DNA from: Candidatus Hydrogenedentota bacterium
GTDB taxonomy: Bacteria > Hydrogenedentota > Hydrogenedentia > Hydrogenedentiales > CAITNO01
DNA length: 17,570 nt
Direction of reading: 5' to 3'
NCBI GenBank assembly: GCA_903922535.1
Contig: CAIXUF010000366.1
Location: forward strand, 1-17,570
A model generated the notes under the pieces. That model did no database searches. It was not told the origin of the DNA and worked only from the letters and a program-made list of their open reading frames with translations. Positions 14,839 to 17,570 of this stretch are shown here, piece by piece. How positions within the stretch are numbered: the stretch's first letter is position 1; the number at the start of each line of letters is the position of its first letter. The translations under genes were made by a program, and so were the position numbers.

Positions 14839-17570
14839 CTAAGGCCTACGCACATTGATGGCCAGCAAACCGGTGAGAGCAAGGCCCGTAAGGAATAAAT
14901 CACCCAAGCGTTTCTGAATGCCGTCCAGAGTTAGTTTAGAACGGTTGCAATTGCAACCGGGGTTGAAGCCGAGATACGCCGACAGCTCCGTATTAGAAAC
15001 TGCGCTGTCGTGGTTGGTATCGATGCTATTGAACTCCGCTTCGGTCAGTCCGGGTGCGTAGGCATGCGCCTCGCCAAAGCTCAAGTTTCCGTCCCCATTG
15101 GTGTCGGCTGCCGAGAAGTTGTTATACAATGTCTGTGCAAGGGCCGTTGATTCTCCTTCCCCTTCTCTCTCTCCCTCCGCCCCCTCGCCTTCACCCTCCG
15201 CTCCTTCACCCTCTACCCCACAGGAACCGGCGGACACCGTCAGGTCCACCACGCTACCGGCTGCGACGGACCCGCCCACGGCCGGATTCTGGCTTATGAC
15301 CAACCCCGCCGCAAACGTGTTATCACAGTGCTGCGCCACGTTGCCCAACGTCAGGCCCGCTGTGGTGATGGCAACCTCAGCGGCAGTCTGGGTTATGCCG
15401 GTCAGGGAGGGAACCGTGGCCGCCTGCGTCACGGTGACGCTTAAGGACCAGCCGGTTGTTCCTGAGGCCATCACCTGAATCGTACCCGTGCGAGAAGTGG
15501 CGCCGGTGTTTTGCGGATAGGAGATGGCGATCATGCCACTGTCCGTGCCGCTCGCACCGGAGCTAATGGACAGCCAGCTTCCACCCTCCGTGACCGAGGC
15601 AGACCAGGCCATTGCGCCGCTCCAGAAATTCAACACGCTGAATGAAGTCGTGCCTGCGTCCGCGCCAACGGTCTGGCTGGAGGGAATGACAGGCAAGAAG
15701 GCCTGTAACCACGGATACGTCCCGCCTTCAACGATCTTCCACACGCTTTGAAAATCCCAATCCGCGAAACTCGCCTGGCTCATCATCAACGCATTGGATT
15801 CGCCAGTCACGCCCGCCGTCAACGGCGTCAACTGGGGCGTGTAGGTTCCCGTCCAACCAGCTCCCGTTTGTTCCGAAGTATCAATATCCCAATACGAAGA
15901 AATTACCATACCACCGTTGTTCCAACCGACCAATCCGCCAATACAAGTTGTATCTTTGCTATCTGTGTTTGAGGACGAGACCCTTCCCGTTGCGTAACAC
16001 TGCGTAATCGTACCATCGGAGTTCTCTCCAACCAGCCCGCCAAGGTAGTTGCTGCCCAACCCAGAAACTGCACCTGTCGCGTAACAGTTCGTCACCGTCC
16101 CAGCACTTCCGCTGTCTTTGTGGTTGCTTCCAACCAGTCCACCAACATAATCATCTGTTAGTGTGCCCCCCTTGACGGTGCCCGCCTCGTAACACTGTGT
16201 AATCGTGCCGAAGTTCCAGCCCACCAATCCGCCAACATTTCCCACTCCAGTTATTGATCCTGTCACGCAGCACTGTTTCACCGTGCCGTCGTTCCAGCCC
16301 ACCAATCCGCCAACGATGGCGCTCCAACTGACCGGACCTGTGATAGTGAGCGCCCCGATCACGCAACATTGCGCAACAGTGCCAAAGTTTGAGCCTACCA
16401 GCCCGCCAACATCACCGCTTGTGTCACTACACGTGACCGCTCCCGTCGCATGACATTGCACAATCGTGCCTTCATTATGGCCTACCACTCTGCCAAAAGA
16501 GCCATCCGCGCCCGTGAATACACCCTCCGCGGTGCAGTTCGTTACAGTGCCGTTGTTCCTGCCGACCAGCCCGCCGACATAATCATTTGCACCCGTACCC
16601 TTGTCCGTAACCGCTCCCGTCGCGTTGCAGTTTCTTACCGTGCCGAAGTTCCAGCCGACCAGTCCGCCAACATTACCACTCCCTGTGATCGCCCCCGTCG
16701 TGTAACACTGAGTGATCATGCCGAAAACGCCGTCGTTGTTGGGTCCGTTCAATGCGACCAGCCCGCCAACGCTGATTGGGCCCGTGATCGTACCCGCGCT
16801 GTAGCAGTCCGTCACAGTACCGCCAGCGTTGTCGCCGACCAGTCCGCCGACGAGGAGCGAACCCGCGGCCGTATCGGTGATCGTTCCGGTCGAATAGCAG
16901 TTCGTTACCGTACCACTGACATTCCCGCCGACCAGTCCGCCAGCAAAGTCGTTCCCCAAGACCGAGCCCGTGATCGTGAACGTCCCGGTCGTGTGGCAAT
17001 TCGTCACCGTACCGCCGACGTTTCCGCCAACCAGTCTGCCAAAAGCAACATTGCCCGGAAACGTGCCCTTGACCGTGAACGTCCCAGCCATGTAGCAGTC
17101 CGTCACGGTGCCGGTATTCGCGCCAACCAGCGCGCCAACAGAACCGGCCCCTCCCGTGAACGTTCCTGCGAGCGTACCCGCGACCGCCGTTAATCCGACG
17201 TTCTTCACCTGGCCGCGGGAGCCCACTACGCAGAACAGCCCCATACACCACGCTCCATTATCAGGCGAGCCATTACTCATAGTCAGGCTGGTGATGACAT
17301 GCCCTTGTCCATCAAATCCGCCCATGAATGGAGTGCTGTTATTGCCGATTGGCGCGAACCCCTTGTGGTCATTCCATGTCGCCGTAGCTGAAGCGTCGAT
17401 ATCCTGTGTGAGCACATAGTTGCCATCCAGTGGAAATGCGAGATCATTGCCTATCTTTTGTAATTCTGCGATGGTGCCAATCGGAATGGGGTTTGCCAAG
17501 GCACTTAGGGGAAACACGGCCGCCGATGCGAAGAAAATGAGGCATTTGCGAAATAGCCCATTTTCGCGGC
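14839..17570 (-). CDS. Secreted GLUG-repeat protein with BACON, PASTA, EF-hand and C-terminal sorting-like tail; start beyond the window
   Basis: The frame stays open to the right edge. A GTG at 17517 would begin inside a signal peptide, because the codons before it read LFRKCLIFFASAAVFPLSALA-NP, a complete hydrophobic core and cleavage site. The real start therefore lies past 17570. Numbering from 17517, residues 126-545 hold about 13 GLUG repeats (GGLVGWNFGTITQCY type) plus a degenerate one, expected to form a beta-solenoid. The family's usual close (SSYWDIDTSE...WDFQSVWKIVEGGTYPWL) follows. A BACON-like Ig domain lies at 610-700, and a PASTA unit with Cys731 and Cys766 at 702-766. A Glu-Gly linker lies at 768-789. 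Two calcium EF-hand loops follow (DTNGDGNLSFGE, DTNHDSAVSNTE). The tail is CNC, then KRLGDLFLTGLALTGLLAI, then RRP. It is probably a cell-surface adhesion or glycan-binding protein. No enzyme domain is seen. Confidence 0.88.
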   Translation of the reverse strand, partial: RENGLFRKCLIFFASAAVFPLSALANPIPIGTIAELQKIGNDLAFPLDGNYVLTQDIDASATATWNDHKGFAPIGNNSTPFMGGFDGQGHVITSLTMSNGSPDNGAWCMGLFCVVGSRGQVKNVGLTAVAGTLAGTFTGGAGSVGALVGANTGTVTDCYMAGTFTVKGTFPGNVAFGRLVGGNVGGTVTNCHTTGTFTITGSVLGNDFAGGLVGGNVSGTVTNCYSTGTITDTAAGSLLVGGLVGDNAGGTVTDCYSAGTITGPISVGGLVALNGPNNDGVFGMITQCYTTGAITGSGNVGGLVGWNFGTVRNCNATGAVTDKGTGANDYVGGLVGRNNGTVTNCTAEGVFTGADGSFGRVVGHNEGTIVQCHATGAVTCSDTSGDVGGLVGSNFGTVAQCCVIGALTITGPVSWSAIVGGLVGWNDGTVKQCCVTGSITGVGNVGGLVGWNFGTITQCYEAGTVKGGTLTDDYVGGLVGSNHKDSGSAGTVTNCYATGAVSGLGSNYLGGLVGENSDGTITQCYATGRVSSSNTDSKDTTCIGGLVGWNNGGMVISSYWDIDTSEQTGAGWTGTYTPQLTPLTAGVTGESNALMMSQASFADWDFQSVWKIVEGGTYPWLQAFLPVIPSSQTVGADAGTTSFSVLNFWSGAMAWSASVTEGGSWLSISSGASGTDSGMIAISYPQNTGATSRTGTIQVMASGTTGWSLSVTVTQAATVPSLTGITQTAAEVAITTAGLTLGNVAQHCDNTFAAGLVISQNPAVGGSVAAGSVVDLTVSAGSCGVEGEGAEGEGEGAEGEREGEGESTALAQTLYNNFSAADTNGDGNLSFGEAHAYAPGLTEAEFNSIDTNHDSAVSNTELSAYLGFNPGCNCNRSKLTLDGIQKRLGDLFLTGLALTGLLAINVRRP
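14842..14955 (-). other. C-terminal tripartite tail resembling a surface sorting signal
   Basis: The last 38 residues of the GLUG protein contain a Cys pair in CNCNRS, a spacer with LTLDGIQKRLGD, a hydrophobic segment of about 16 residues and a terminal RRP. This order (signature, membrane helix, basic end) is that of known bacterial C-terminal sorting signals, but I cannot assign it to a named class. No sortase, exosortase or rhomboid candidate is in the window. Confidence 0.55.
15885..17142 (-). repeat. Array of about 13 GLUG repeats
   Basis: Units of roughly 26-37 residues share the pattern GGLVG-N-x-GT-x-T-x-C-Y-x-TG. Each full unit has a Cys at the same place, and two have a Cys-Cys pair. 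At DNA level some units are nearly identical: a 24-base stretch at 16213-16236 recurs exactly at 16291-16314, one unit away, so copy number could change by recombination. Confidence 0.88.

Noticed and set aside
14775..14903. Longer N-terminus for the SUMF1-like lipoprotein
   Set aside because: It would run into the upstream gene and bury the lipoprotein signal; the strong ribosome site before 14774 decides the start.
15151..15216. Pyrimidine-rich tract read as a CRISPR or satellite on the plus strand
   Set aside because: It is the reverse of codons for the Glu-Gly linker, with no spacers and no regular unit beyond 6 bases.
17515..17517. GTG at 17517 as the start of the GLUG protein
   Set aside because: It would cut the signal peptide in its hydrophobic core; the frame continues upstream with a full signal-peptide core to the window edge.

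Overview
The window is about 17.6 kb of GC-rich bacterial chromosome with eleven protein genes. Two are cut by the edges, at the left and right ends. I see no tRNA, rRNA, CRISPR array, phage gene or transposase. Several surface-protein traits (secreted proteins with Glu-Gly repeat linkers, PASTA modules, SUMF1/FGE folds, GLUG repeats, and a TMTC-like membrane protein with TPRs) suggest an uncultivated member of Hydrogenedentota or the wider PVC/Lentisphaerae neighbourhood. That placement is an inference from protein style, not from a marker gene.

Left part (1-7411). A secreted GH84-like beta-N-acetylglucosaminidase (minus strand, cut by the left edge) is divergent from dxs, which encodes the first enzyme of the MEP isoprenoid pathway. 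dxs is convergent with a TMTC-like GT-C membrane protein that ends in TPRs. Next come a 289-bp gap with several inverted repeats and a DUF2851 protein, also on the minus strand.

Middle part (7554-13250, plus strand). An aldo/keto reductase stands alone with its own promoter candidate. It is followed by a tight cluster: a soluble Ser/Thr protein kinase, a membrane-anchored LysM plus L,D-transpeptidase protein starting 3 bp after the kinase stop, a GAF-GGDEF diguanylate cyclase, and a DUF1318/YdbL-like lipoprotein that overlaps the cyclase by 4 bp. The arrangement suggests an envelope-sensing or wall-remodelling unit using both phosphorylation and c-di-GMP. This unit is the most interesting regulatory candidate here.

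Right part (13443-17570, minus strand). Two neighbouring surface proteins lie in one likely transcript. The upstream one, whose start lies past the right edge, has a GLUG-repeat solenoid, BACON, PASTA, a Glu-Gly linker, paired EF-hands and a C-terminal tail resembling a sorting signal. The downstream one is a lipoprotein with PASTA, a Glu-Gly linker and an SUMF1/FGE-like domain that lacks one catalytic cysteine. The two share a PASTA-with-two-Cys-then-(Glu-Gly) module.

The points most worth checking are the active-site His-to-Gln change in DXS, the kinase/L,D-transpeptidase pair, the C-terminal tail, the shared module, and the Fe-S-like cysteine cluster in the DUF2851 protein.
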